Numbered from the stretch's first letter, positions 1 to 6,437 are shown. The stretch is DNA of 16,020 nt from JAAYCI01 sp964472465 (GCA_964472465.1 CAYYLW010000052.1:1-16020); one strand, 5' to 3'. A program made the numbers and translations. Notes: generated by a model from the letters alone, not told the origin.

Positions 1-21
1 TCTTTTAGTCTCTTTTTCTTT

Positions 22-133
22 CCAAACTGTCCAATATGTTTGACAAACCTACATCCCCTCTTTTCTATCTCTGCAAAATGCTATTTTTCCAGGCCCTCTA
101 CCCAAACTGTTCTATGCCACTTTTGACGACAAC
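22..133. repeat. Imperfect direct repeat upstream of the sigma-factor promoter
   Basis: The 9-mer CCAAACTGT occurs at 22-30 and again at 102-110. Each copy is followed within about 20 bases by a TATG and then a TTTGAC/TTTTGAC element (near 39-44 and 122-127). The two blocks are about 80 bp apart. The first TTTGAC lies inside a small palindrome, GTTTG-A-CAAAC (38-48). A further short inverted repeat, TTGAC-8-GTCAA, lies at 146-163. No coding sequence overlaps this stretch. These could be operator sites for the downstream sigma gene or old duplicated promoter DNA; the sequence alone does not decide. Confidence 0.35.
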
Positions 134-172
134 TTCCTCGCTGATTTGACATTTTGTGGTCAATATTTTTCA

Positions 173-201
173 TTGACTTTTACCCCCCCCCTCTGTACAA
201 T
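173..201 (+). promoter_or_regulatory. Sigma-A-type promoter with a C9 tract in its spacer
   Basis: A -35 box TTGACT (173-178) and a -10 box TACAAT (196-201) are separated by exactly 17 bp. The predicted start is near 208, leaving a leader of about 60 bases before the sigma-factor ATG at 270. The spacer includes nine consecutive C residues (183-191). Homopolymers of this length can gain or lose a base during replication, which here would change the -35/-10 spacing to 16 or 18. The promoter call is well supported by sequence; the phase-variation idea is inference. Confidence 0.75.
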
Positions 202-269
202 AAAGGGGATTCAAAAACCCGGGCCCCACAGGCCACCGCAGCGTCTCACATCAGCAGGTACCCCATGGC

Positions 270-806
270 ATGAAAGAAAACATTCCCTTCGCAGAAATTA
301 TGGCTGCAAAAAATGGCAGTGAAGCTGCCCTTGCCGCCATTATCGCACGATATATGCCCCTGATTCGGCGGCTGGCAAAACGGGCTGCCCAGCCGGGGCT
401 GGATTTTGAGGATGCCACACAAGAGGGCCTGATTGGCCTGTTTACAGCCATTGAGCACTACCGGCCAGATTGTGGCGCGGCGTTTTCCACCTACGCCGCC
501 GTGTGTGTGCGCAATGCCATCATCAGCGCTGGCAAAGCCGCCGGGCGAAAAAAGCACCAGCCTCTGAACCAAAGTGTGCCGCTTACCGAAACGCACAGCA
601 TTCCCGGCCCGGAGGAACAGACCATTGCCAACGAGCAGGTAGCCTTGACCTTGGAAAAAGCACGTCTGGCCCTCTCCTCTTTCGAACGCAAAGTACTACG
701 CCTGCGAATGGACGGCTGCACAGGGGCAGAAATTGCCCGCTACACAGGCAAGCCTGTGAAAAGTGTGGAAAACGCCCTGCGAAGGGCACGCCAGAAATTA
801 CAATAA
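270..806 (+). CDS. SigH-like sigma-70 family RNA polymerase sigma factor
   Basis: This 178-residue protein should direct RNA polymerase to a specific promoter class. Region 2 spans about residues 24-95 and includes the core-binding/-10 segment around FEDATQEGLIGLFTAIEHY, followed by an RKKHQPLN stretch very like the RQKHIPLN segment of Spo0H/SigH. Region 4 spans about 133-178, with a helix-turn-helix around 152-172 ending in KPVKSVENALRRARQKL, again the SigH-type tail. It is shorter than B. subtilis SigH (about 218 residues), and the linker between regions 2 and 4 is compact, so it may be a paralogue rather than the sporulation SigH itself. No anti-sigma gene is adjacent. The ATG at 270 is chosen because the protein begins with the usual N-terminal helix; the ribosome binding site (AGG near 256) is weak, and an overlapping ATG at 265 gives only a two-codon frame. 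The zinc-ribbon gene begins 136 bp downstream with no convincing terminator between them. Confidence 0.88.
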   Translation: MKENIPFAEIMAAKNGSEAALAAIIARYMPLIRRLAKRAAQPGLDFEDATQEGLIGLFTAIEHYRPDCGAAFSTYAAVCVRNAIISAGKAAGRKKHQPLNQSVPLTETHSIPGPEEQTIANEQVALTLEKARLALSSFERKVLRLRMDGCTGAEIARYTGKPVKSVENALRRARQKLQ

Positions 807-942
807 TTCCACCGGTAGCACAGGGCAACCGCCCTTGCTCATAGATGCCCCCCTGTAGTTTCAGGTCTGCGCATTGGTTCCAAACCCAAAGTGACGGTTT
901 GACATACATGGGCAAAAATCCATTCTATTGAGGAGAATCAGC

Positions 943-1236
943 ATGTACGAAGACAAAAGCTTAGTATGCAAGGACTGCGGGCAGGAATTTATTTTCAGCG
1001 CCGGCGAACAGGAATTCTACGCCAGCCGCGGCTTTGAAAACGAGCCACAGCGCTGTAAACCCTGCCGTGACACGCGAAAAGCCTCTGGACGGGCGGGCCG
1101 TGAGATGCACGTTGCCGTATGTGCACAGTGTGGCCAGGAGGCGAAAGTGCCTTTCCGTCCCCGTGAGGATAGGCCTGTGTATTGCAGTGAATGCTTCGCC
1201 TCTATAAAAGATGAAGCTGAAAACGCCGAAATATAA
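943..1236 (+). CDS. Small double zinc-ribbon protein
   Basis: This is a 97-residue protein with two Cys4 zinc-ribbon modules. The first uses C9/C12 and C38/C41 (CKDC ... CKPC) and resembles the probable zinc-ribbon (zf-trcl) family found as stand-alone proteins in Clostridia. The second uses C60/C63 and C81/C84 (CAQC ... CSEC). There is no signal peptide or membrane segment, so it is expected to be cytosolic. The function is not established; nucleic-acid or protein binding is typical for such modules. The ATG at 943 is preferred over an in-frame TTG at 928 because AGGAG (931-935) sits 7 bases before it. A terminator follows the stop codon by 34 bp. The gene may be co-transcribed with the sigma gene upstream. 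Confidence 0.85.
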   Translation: MYEDKSLVCKDCGQEFIFSAGEQEFYASRGFENEPQRCKPCRDTRKASGRAGREMHVAVCAQCGQEAKVPFRPREDRPVYCSECFASIKDEAENAEI

Positions 1237-1270
1237 GCACTTTGCCGGCCAGGCCATCATGGAAAGCAAG

Positions 1271-1302
1271 AACACCCTGGGTGTATAACCTAGGGTGTTT
1301 TC
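1271..1302 (+). terminator. Rho-independent terminator after the zinc-ribbon gene
   Basis: The arms AACACCCTGGG (1271-1281) and CCTAGGGTGTT (1289-1299) form an 11-bp stem with one G-T wobble and a 7-base loop. The stem ends in TTTT. It lies 34 bp after the zinc-ribbon stop codon and fits the end of the sigma/zinc-ribbon transcript. Confidence 0.85.
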
Positions 1303-1558
1303 CTATGTATAAGCCAAGTCCTTATATAACATATTATAATAGAAGGCTATTGGCGTTTTGAAACCACTGGTGGTGGCACACACCCGGCAGTATAAATAGA
1401 TATGAGGCGACTTGAGCGGGCTTAAACTGTTCCTTTTCTTCACATATTATACATAATATATAGTATCTTTTATTGTACTCATTATATTTCTATACAATAT
1501 TGCCCAATAATTTCGAATAACTCCATGCAGAATGTCAATAGATTTTGCGTATTGGCTG
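1303..1558. other. AT-rich intergenic segment without a recognisable gene
   Basis: No open frame with a plausible start and ribosome binding site is seen on either strand. The segment is visibly richer in A and T than the flanking genes. It contains a perfect palindrome, ATATTAT-AC-ATAATAT (1444-1459), TATAAT-like runs near 1330-1340, and a short inverted repeat ACCAC-TG-GTGGT near 1362-1373. These could be promoter or operator elements, or the edge of acquired or decaying DNA. Confidence 0.5.
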
Positions 1559-1567
1559 TGGTAAGAT
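1559..1567 (+). promoter_or_regulatory. Extended -10 element ahead of the short/broken gene
   Basis: TG at 1559-1560, one base, then TAAGAT (1562-1567) makes an extended -10 element; the context TGTGG-TAAGAT matches the TGTGG that precedes the -10 boxes of the rpsO and rimP promoters in this window. No good -35 box is present 17 bp upstream (TAGATT at 1539-1544). The predicted start is near 1574, about 25 bases before the ATG at 1599. Confidence 0.45.
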
Positions 1568-1598
1568 AAGTACACCGAAAGAGAAAGGGGTGAGTCCC

Positions 1599-1735
1599 AT
1601 GTACCAAGCAGAAGAACCCGGCCAGTTTGGGCGGGACGTGAACGCCCGGTAAGGCGCTTAACTAACTTCCAGTTATGGAAAGAAAATCCGGCAAATAAGA
1701 AAGTTCCAGCGCGGGCCAACCCAGAATTCGGATGA
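1599..1735 (+). pseudogene. Short gene, apparently frameshifted, or a 17-codon peptide
   Basis: An ATG at 1599 is preceded by a strong ribosome binding site, AAAGGGGTGA (1584-1593), at ideal spacing. The frame encodes MYQAEEPGQFGRDVNAR and stops with TAA at 1650-1652. In the -1 frame, reading continues from about 1646 as PVRRLTNFQLWKENP and then ANKKVPARANPEFG, ending at TGA 1733-1735. Joined, the two give a hydrophilic protein of about 46 residues, so a single-base insertion near 1644-1652 is the simplest explanation. Alternatives are a genuine micropeptide, a programmed frameshift or a sequencing error. I do not recognise the family. The expression signals are clear; the interpretation is not. 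Confidence 0.4.
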
Positions 1736-2325
1736 TTGCCGTGTCAGTCATGAGTCTCCTTTGGGGAATAGAAAGGCCAAAAAAGCGCACCAGAAGGAAT
1801 TATAGCCGGTAACAAAGCGAGAAGCGAGCACTGGGCAACGTTCTGCCGAACAAAAGCCAGCGGAGACGCTGGTTGCCAAAAGGCAATTCAGATAGAGGTG
1901 TGGAACCACCACCCGGGAAAAAGCCGCAGTAATAGCGCAAAAGTCCATGGGGAACGGGGTTCCAAGCAAAAGAACATTTATTTGAACACAATTTCGGCGG
2001 AAATGGAAGATTTGGCAGATGCAGTACCATCGTTTTACTCTTGCACATGTAAAAAGCCCGAACAAAACCAGCTCCGTTTCAAATACAGCACGTAGGAATG
2101 GAACTGTGGTCAGCAGAAAACAACTGCATTGGCCTGTGGCTTTCCCCAAATGGGAAGTAAAAAGCACATGATGCCACGTTTTGGTTCAAATGGCAAAAGA
2201 TGCATACCAGAGTAATATCCACATGACACTGTTGCAGGAAACATTCTTAGATGAAGTGTTGTCCTACAAGCAAAGGTTTTTGTCATACAGTACCACTGCC
2301 AAGCCCATTCCATGATAATCAAAAG
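1736..2325. other. Intergenic stretch with no recognisable gene
   Basis: A plus-strand frame is free of stops from 1772 to 2097, but its first ATG is at 1898, it has no ribosome binding site, and the translation has no recognisable motif. The minus strand is also open for 139 codons (1748-2167), with a cysteine- and phenylalanine-rich translation typical of non-coding readings. A 15-base near-repeat, CCGAACAAAA(G)CCAGC, occurs at 1847-1861 and 2058-2072. The segment carries several small hairpins and may be decayed gene sequence or a 3' untranslated or non-coding RNA region. Confidence 0.45.
1834..1886 (+). other. Possible three-way RNA junction with a competing hairpin
   Basis: GGCAA (1834-1838) can pair with TTGCC (1873-1877), enclosing two perfect hairpins: GTTC-TGCC-GAAC (1840-1851) and CCAGCG-GAGA-CGCTGG (1857-1872), the latter with a GNRA loop. 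The closing strand TTGCC can instead pair with GGCAA at 1882-1886 across an AAAA loop. The two pairings exclude each other, as in a conformational switch. No known riboswitch family is matched with confidence, and the stems are short enough that chance remains possible. Confidence 0.3.
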
Positions 2326-2355
2326 CACCGCTGCCCAGAACGGGCGGCGGTGTTT
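2326..2355. terminator. Bidirectional terminator between convergent units
   Basis: The arms 2326-2336 (CACCGCTGCCC) and 2342-2352 (GGGCGGCGGTG) form an 11-bp stem with a 5-base loop; one pair is a G-T wobble on the plus strand and a C-A mismatch on the minus strand. TTTAATTGTTT follows on the plus strand and CTTTTGATT on the minus strand. It can end a plus-strand transcript from the 1.57 kb promoter and the minus-strand sdaAB-sdaAA transcript, whose last stop lies about 100 bp away. Confidence 0.75.
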
Positions 2356-2452
2356 AATTGTTTGTCTTACTATAAATGGTTAAACCCTGTGTTGTGCGCA
2401 GCAGAAACGGCAAACGGCTGTGTTCGCTCCTTCTAGTGGCAGCCTATTTGCC

Positions 2453-3361
2453 CTAATGCTGTATTTTGTCCCCGTTCGCATCATACAGTTCTTGTTCTTG
2501 CAAATGGCGTGCATATTTCATAGCGGTGGGGGTGGCCGCCAAACCGCCGGCCGCTGTCTCACGCAGTTCTGGCGCCATACGCTTTCCTGTTTTAAACATG
2601 GCCTCCACAACTTCATCAGGTGGTATGGCCGCTTTTTGTCCGGCCATGGCCATATCGGCGCTAATCACAGCATTTACCGCCTGCGAAGCGTTGCGGTAAT
2701 AGCAGGGCAACTGCACCTGGCCCGCCACAGGGTCACACACCAGTCCCATACAGTTCATAAAAGCGATGGAAACCGCCTCGCCCACCATGCGGGGCGAGCC
2801 ATCGGCCAAGGTGACCACAGCGGCGGCAGCCATGGCGGCAGCCGCGCCGCATTCCGCCTGGCACCCGCCTTCGGCCCCGGCCACTGTGGCATTCCGGGTG
2901 ATAATGGCCCCCACCCCACCGGCCACCAAAAGGGCCTCCATCAATTGTTCATCGCTGGTGTGGGTTCCCTCTATCACACTGAGCAACACCGCCGGAAGCA
3001 CACCGGAAGAACCTGCCGTGGGTGCAGCACAAACCCGCCCCATCGAAGCATTTACCTCGCTGGCTGAAAAAGCCATGGCCATCATATGGTTGATGTTTTT
3101 CCCCGTGATGGTGTTGAGCTTGCTGTAAATCTCCTGCCGGAAGGAAAGCCCGTCTTCCACAATGGATTTTTCCTGGGCCAATTTTTCGTGTAGGCCGCGC
3201 AGGGCGGCGGCGCTCATCACAGCCCAGCGGCTTTCCAGTTCCGCAAAGACATCCTCTTTGGTTTTGCCGGAAACCAGCATCTCATTTTCCAATATGATGC
3301 GGAACAAAGGTACTTCTCTTTCCTCTGCCTGGGCAAATAATTCCTCAAAACTCCGGTACAT
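2453..3361 (-). CDS. sdaAA: L-serine dehydratase, iron-sulfur-dependent, alpha subunit
   Basis: With the beta subunit this 302-residue protein forms the oxygen-sensitive [4Fe-4S] enzyme that deaminates L-serine to pyruvate and ammonia in the cytosol. Diagnostic motifs are CAAPTAGSSGVLPAVL (from residue 111), GAEGGCQAECGAA (162-174) and LVCDPVAGQVQLPC (207-220). C167, C209 and C220 are spaced by 42 and 11 residues, matching the cluster-binding cysteines known for bacterial serine dehydratases. The length is normal for the stand-alone alpha subunit. The ATG at 3361 lies inside the end of sdaAB (17-bp overlap), which points to translational coupling. The position of a serine-catabolic pair after pnp is a local arrangement with no obvious functional link. 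Confidence 0.95.
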   Translation of the reverse strand: MYRSFEELFAQAEEREVPLFRIILENEMLVSGKTKEDVFAELESRWAVMSAAALRGLHEKLAQEKSIVEDGLSFRQEIYSKLNTITGKNINHMMAMAFSASEVNASMGRVCAAPTAGSSGVLPAVLLSVIEGTHTSDEQLMEALLVAGGVGAIITRNATVAGAEGGCQAECGAAAAMAAAAVVTLADGSPRMVGEAVSIAFMNCMGLVCDPVAGQVQLPCYYRNASQAVNAVISADMAMAGQKAAIPPDEVVEAMFKTGKRMAPELRETAAGGLAATPTAMKYARHLQEQELYDANGDKIQH

Positions 3362-4016
3362 CTACCACCATCACCTCCCGCACATCCTTTACGTCCCGTA
3401 CCGCATCCACCACCTCTTTGGTAAAGGATTCATCCGCCTCAATCACCGCCGTGGCAAATCCCCCTTTCGAGGTACGGGAAACACGCATCACCGCGATATT
3501 GATGTCGTTTTTGGCCAGCACACGGCTCATCTTACTCACACAACCAGGGCGGTCTAAATAATACACCACCAAGGTGGGGTTGGTGGCCGTAATTTCGGTT
3601 TCCAGCTCCCCTATCCGCCGAATGCTGATGCGCCCGCCACCTGTGGAAGCCCCCCAGATGTCGCTATGGCTGCCATCTAGATGAAAAAAACGCACGTGAA
3701 CAGCATTTTCATGCATATCCTCCAGGTCTTCTTCGTGGAACTCCACCCGGATACCCCGCTGCTCGGCTTCGGCAAAGGCATTGCGTATCCGCACATCATC
3801 GGTTTGAAAGCCCAATGTCCCGGCCAGCAGGGCTTTATGGGTACCATGTGGCTTCCCGGTTTTGGCAAACGAGCCCGACAGGCCAAACGACACCACATCG
3901 AACTCTTTTTTCGCTATGATGGCCGCCACCCGCCCCAGCCGCGCCGCCCCGGCCGTGTGGCTGGAGGAGGGGCCAATCATCACCGGGCCCAGCACTTCAA
4001 ATATACTCAGCTCCAC
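3345..4016 (-). CDS. sdaAB: L-serine dehydratase, iron-sulfur-dependent, beta subunit
   Basis: This 223-residue partner of sdaAA completes L-serine dehydratase. The N-terminal domain carries the family signature GPVMIGPSSSHTAGAARLGR (about residues 10-29). A C-terminal ACT domain spans about 148-221 (VYYLDRPGCVSKMSRVLAKN region), a fold often used for amino-acid sensing or subunit contacts. Translation is predicted to start at a GTG (4014-4016), with AAGGAAG 9 bases upstream; no in-frame ATG is better placed. The gene is first in a two-gene operon with its own promoter at 4052-4080. The overlap with sdaAA supports stoichiometric expression. Confidence 0.93.
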   Translation of the reverse strand: MELSIFEVLGPVMIGPSSSHTAGAARLGRVAAIIAKKEFDVVSFGLSGSFAKTGKPHGTHKALLAGTLGFQTDDVRIRNAFAEAEQRGIRVEFHEEDLEDMHENAVHVRFFHLDGSHSDIWGASTGGGRISIRRIGELETEITATNPTLVVYYLDRPGCVSKMSRVLAKNDINIAVMRVSRTSKGGFATAVIEADESFTKEVVDAVRDVKDVREVMVVDVPEF

Positions 4017-4051
4017 AGAGCAAAACTTCCTTTCCTACTACTCTTGTTTTC

Positions 4052-4080
4052 ATTGTATCATGCCGCTACATAAAAAGACA
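4052..4080 (-). promoter_or_regulatory. Promoter of the sdaAB-sdaAA operon
   Basis: On the minus strand an extended -10 element TGA-TACAAT (-10 box at 4052-4057, TG at 4059-4060) is preceded at 17 bp by TGTCTT (4075-4080), a weak -35 box. The predicted start is near 4045, about 30 bases before the GTG start. It sits directly downstream of the pnp terminator, making sda an independent unit. Confidence 0.6.
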
Positions 4081-4118
4081 GTGGGCAAAATGGCCGAGAA
4101 AACTGCCCCCATCCATGC

Positions 4119-4154
4119 AAAAACCGGGAAAGGCGTTGTAGCCCTCCCCGGTTT
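4119..4154 (-). terminator. Rho-independent terminator after pnp
   Basis: Read on the minus strand, the arms AAACCGGGGAGGGC (4154-4141) and GCCTTTCCCGGTTT (4134-4121) form a stem of about 14 bp with two G-T wobbles and a 6-base loop, running into TTTTT (4123-4119). It lies 20 bp beyond the pnp stop codon and marks the end of the long translation cluster. Confidence 0.9.
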
Positions 4155-4173
4155 CATGGCTTGCTGTTATCAA

Positions 4174-6306
4174 CTAATTACCGTGCTTTGCGGCCAAATC
4201 GGCCAATGCGTCTTTGCGGGAGAGGTTGATACGGCCCTGCTGGTCAATCTCCGTTACCTTCACCAGTAGTTCATCCCCCACGGCCACCACGTCCTCCACG
4301 CGCTCTACGCGTTTTTGGTCCAGCTTAGAGATATGCACCAGGCCCTCTTTGCCCGGGGCAATCTCCACAAACGCGCCAAAGTTCATCAGCCGGGTCACCT
4401 TGCCTTTGTAGATGGCCCCAATCTCCGGGTCTTCCACAATGGTTTTGATGGTGTGCAACGCACGGCGGGCATCCTCGATGTTGATGGCCGAAACATACAC
4501 ATGGCCGTCCTCTTCCACATCAATTTTGCAGTTGTTGGTGGCAGAAATTTCTTGAATCACCTTGCCACCTTTGCCAATCACGTCACGAATCTTATCCACA
4601 TCAATCACGATGGAAAGCATCTTGGGCGCATAGTCGGAAAGTTCCTCGCGCGGGGCGGGAATCACCGGGTGGATGATTTCATCCAGGATATACAGCCGTG
4701 CTTTCCGGCATTTTTCCAGCGCTTCCGCCACAATCTCATGGGTCAGGCCGTCCACTTTGATGTCCATTTGAATGGCAGTGATACCATTTTGGGTACCACC
4801 CACCTTAAAGTCCATATCGCCGTGGAAATCCTCCACGCCCTGGATATCCAGCATGGTCATCCAGCGGTCGCCCTCAGTAATAAGGCCGCAAGAAATACCG
4901 GCCACAGGGGCTTTGATGGGCACACCGGCATCCATCAGCGCCAGGGTGGAGCCACAGATGGCCGCCTGGCTGGTGGAACCGTTGGAGGAAAGCACCTCCG
5001 AAACCAAACGCATGGAATAGGGGAACTCCTCCACCGAAGGCAGCACCGGCATCAGGGCCTTTTCCGCCAGCGCACCGTGGCCAATCTCGCGGCGGCCAGG
5101 GCTACGGGGGGCACGCGCTTCGCCCACCGAGAAGGGGGGGAAGTTATAATGGTGCATGTAGCGCTTGTGCTCTTCTGTTGAAATATCGTCTATAATTTGC
5201 GCATCCCGCATGGTGGAAAGGGTGGCCGCGGTGAGGGCCTGGGTTTGCCCACGGGTGAACATGCCGCTGCCGTGCACACGGGGCAGCAGGCCCACTTCAG
5301 CGCCCAGAGGGCGAATTTCATCAATGCCACGCCCATCCACGCGCTTGCCATCATCCAGCAACCAACGGCGCACCACCGTTTTTTGCATCTTGTACATCAG
5401 CTCTTCAATCACATTGTCGCCCCACTCATCGGCGTAACGCTCGGTCAGTTCGTCGCGGATGGGAGCCAGGCGCTCGTCGCGCACATTTTTGTCATCGGTG
5501 TCCATGGCTTGCTGGAAGCGCGCCAGATAGGCCTCTTTCACCTCATGGAACAAATCGCTATCCAAGTGCATGGAGGGAAATTCCACCTTGGGTTTGCCAA
5601 TTTCCGCCACGATGCTCTTGATGAAGACAATCAGCTTACGCACCTCATCATGGGCCATTTTGATGGCCTTCATCATGGTTTCTTCGTCCACCTGGTTGGC
5701 CCCGGCCTCAATCATCACAATCTTTTCTTCCGAAGCGGACACCGTGAGGGACAAATCGCCCTTTTCACGTTGTTCTTCGTTCGGGTTCACGATGATTTCA
5801 CCGTCCACCAGGCCCATCATCACGCCCGCGATGGGGCCATGCCAGGGGATATCCGAGACAGACAGGGCAATGGAGGTACCAATCATGCCCGCCACTTCGG
5901 GGCTGCAATCCTGGTCCACACTCATCACCGTCATCACCACGGCCACATCGTTGCGCATGTCCTTGGGGAACAGGGGGCGAATCTGGCGGTCGATGACACG
6001 GCTGGTGAGGATGGCTTTTTCGCCGGGGCGGCCTTCGCGGCGCATGAAAGAACCGGGAATGCGGCCTACCGCGTACAATTTTTCTTCAAAATCCACACTC
6101 AATGGAAAAAAGTCGATACCCTCACGGGGGCGGCCACTCATGGTGGCGTTGCAGAACAGGCAGGTTTCCCCATAACGGATAAAGCAGCTACCGTTGGAAA
6201 GGCCCCCCATCTTGCCGGTTTCCACCACCAGCGGGCGGCCCGCCAGTTCGGTTTTAAATACTTTGTAGTTCGGGAAAGTGGCACGTTTGCTCATCATTTC
6301 GCTCAA
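4174..6306 (-). CDS. pnp: Polyribonucleotide nucleotidyltransferase (PNPase)
   Basis: PNPase is a phosphorolytic 3'-5' exoribonuclease that releases nucleoside diphosphates and works in mRNA turnover. The predicted 710 residues show two RNase PH-like domains (about 12-150 and 310-540), the catalytic-region motif GDMDFKVGGT in the second, a KH domain (about 560-625, IRDVIGKGGKVIQ) and a C-terminal S1 domain (about 630-700). Length is typical (B. subtilis about 705). I place the start at TTG 6306: GGAGG at 6315-6319 is 8 bases before it and it yields MSEMMSKRATFPNYK, close to the family N-terminus. An in-frame ATG at 6321 would add five residues but has only a poor ribosome binding site, and upstream in-frame codons to 6348 look untranslated. 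The gene follows rpsO, as in many bacteria, but a strong terminator lies between them and its leader contains a long stem. Confidence 0.96.
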   Translation of the reverse strand: MSEMMSKRATFPNYKVFKTELAGRPLVVETGKMGGLSNGSCFIRYGETCLFCNATMSGRPREGIDFFPLSVDFEEKLYAVGRIPGSFMRREGRPGEKAILTSRVIDRQIRPLFPKDMRNDVAVVMTVMSVDQDCSPEVAGMIGTSIALSVSDIPWHGPIAGVMMGLVDGEIIVNPNEEQREKGDLSLTVSASEEKIVMIEAGANQVDEETMMKAIKMAHDEVRKLIVFIKSIVAEIGKPKVEFPSMHLDSDLFHEVKEAYLARFQQAMDTDDKNVRDERLAPIRDELTERYADEWGDNVIEELMYKMQKTVVRRWLLDDGKRVDGRGIDEIRPLGAEVGLLPRVHGSGMFTRGQTQALTAATLSTMRDAQIIDDISTEEHKRYMHHYNFPPFSVGEARAPRSPGRREIGHGALAEKALMPVLPSVEEFPYSMRLVSEVLSSNGSTSQAAICGSTLALMDAGVPIKAPVAGISCGLITEGDRWMTMLDIQGVEDFHGDMDFKVGGTQNGITAIQMDIKVDGLTHEIVAEALEKCRKARLYILDEIIHPVIPAPREELSDYAPKMLSIVIDVDKIRDVIGKGGKVIQEISATNNCKIDVEEDGHVYVSAINIEDARRALHTIKTIVEDPEIGAIYKGKVTRLMNFGAFVEIAPGKEGLVHISKLDQKRVERVEDVVAVGDELLVKVTEIDQQGRINLSRKDALADLAAKHGN

Positions 6307-6314
6307 TTTCTTTT

Positions 6315-6319
6315 CCTCC
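6315..6319 (-). promoter_or_regulatory. Ribosome binding site selecting a TTG start for pnp
   Basis: GGAGG on the minus strand is 8 bases upstream of TTG 6306-6304. It overlaps the first codons of the alternative ATG start (6321), so both starts cannot be served by this site. It is the best match to the anti-Shine-Dalgarno sequence near the gene. Confidence 0.6.
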
Positions 6320-6355
6320 ATTCTGGGGCTGCCCCCTGGGCGGCCCACGCTGGCA

Positions 6356-6437
6356 GGCGAAGAAATTTAGCAATCAACGCAGCCTTACGGCAGTTTGCAG
6401 TGCCCAAAGGCTCCATTCATTGCTAAGGTTCTTCGCC
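6356..6437 (-). promoter_or_regulatory. Long imperfect stem-loop in the pnp leader
   Basis: In the transcript, the segment 6437-6419 (GGCGAAGAACCTTAGCAAT) pairs with 6374-6356 (ATTGCTAAATTTCTTCGCC) over 17 of 19 positions: 9 bp, a 2x2 internal loop, then 8 bp. The 44-base interior holds a further hairpin, AGCCTT/AAGGCT (6412-6407 with 6386-6381) enclosing GGCA/TGCC. The stem ends 37 bases before the pnp ribosome binding site. In E. coli a similar leader duplex is cut by RNase III and then removed by PNPase to repress pnp; equivalence here is inference. An extra upstream copy, GCGAAGAAA (6461-6453), could compete for the same 3' strand (6365-6357). Confidence 0.6.

Noticed and set aside
899..928. 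Promoter-like TTGACA before the zinc-ribbon gene
   Set aside because: The only -10-like hexamer at usable distance (TTCTAT, 923-928) would start transcription inside or after the ribosome binding site.
1827..1880. Resemblance to a c-di-GMP-I (GEMM) riboswitch
   Set aside because: GGGCAA, AAAAGCC and TGGTTGCC occur in the right order, but the tetraloop/receptor and conserved core bases are missing, and no downstream gene would be controlled. A covariance search would decide.
1889..1915. T-box-like core (GGTG TGGA ACCACC)
   Set aside because: It recalls the T-box AGGGTGGNACC core, but the spacing is altered, no Stem I or specifier loop is seen upstream, no terminator with a T-run follows, and no aminoacyl-tRNA synthetase or amino-acid gene lies downstream.
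1898..2095. 65-codon plus-strand open frame
   Set aside because: The ATG has no ribosome binding site and the product has no recognisable features; the frame is open further upstream without a start codon.
1748..2167. 139-codon minus-strand open frame
   Set aside because: No ribosome binding site, no recognisable motif, and a Cys/Phe-rich translation; it overlaps an open frame on the opposite strand.
5197..6426. 409-codon plus-strand open frame opposite pnp
   Set aside because: It is the antisense shadow of pnp: His/Gly-rich, no family match and no ribosome binding site. The same applies to the long plus-strand frames opposite truB/nrnA (8019-9110) and infB.
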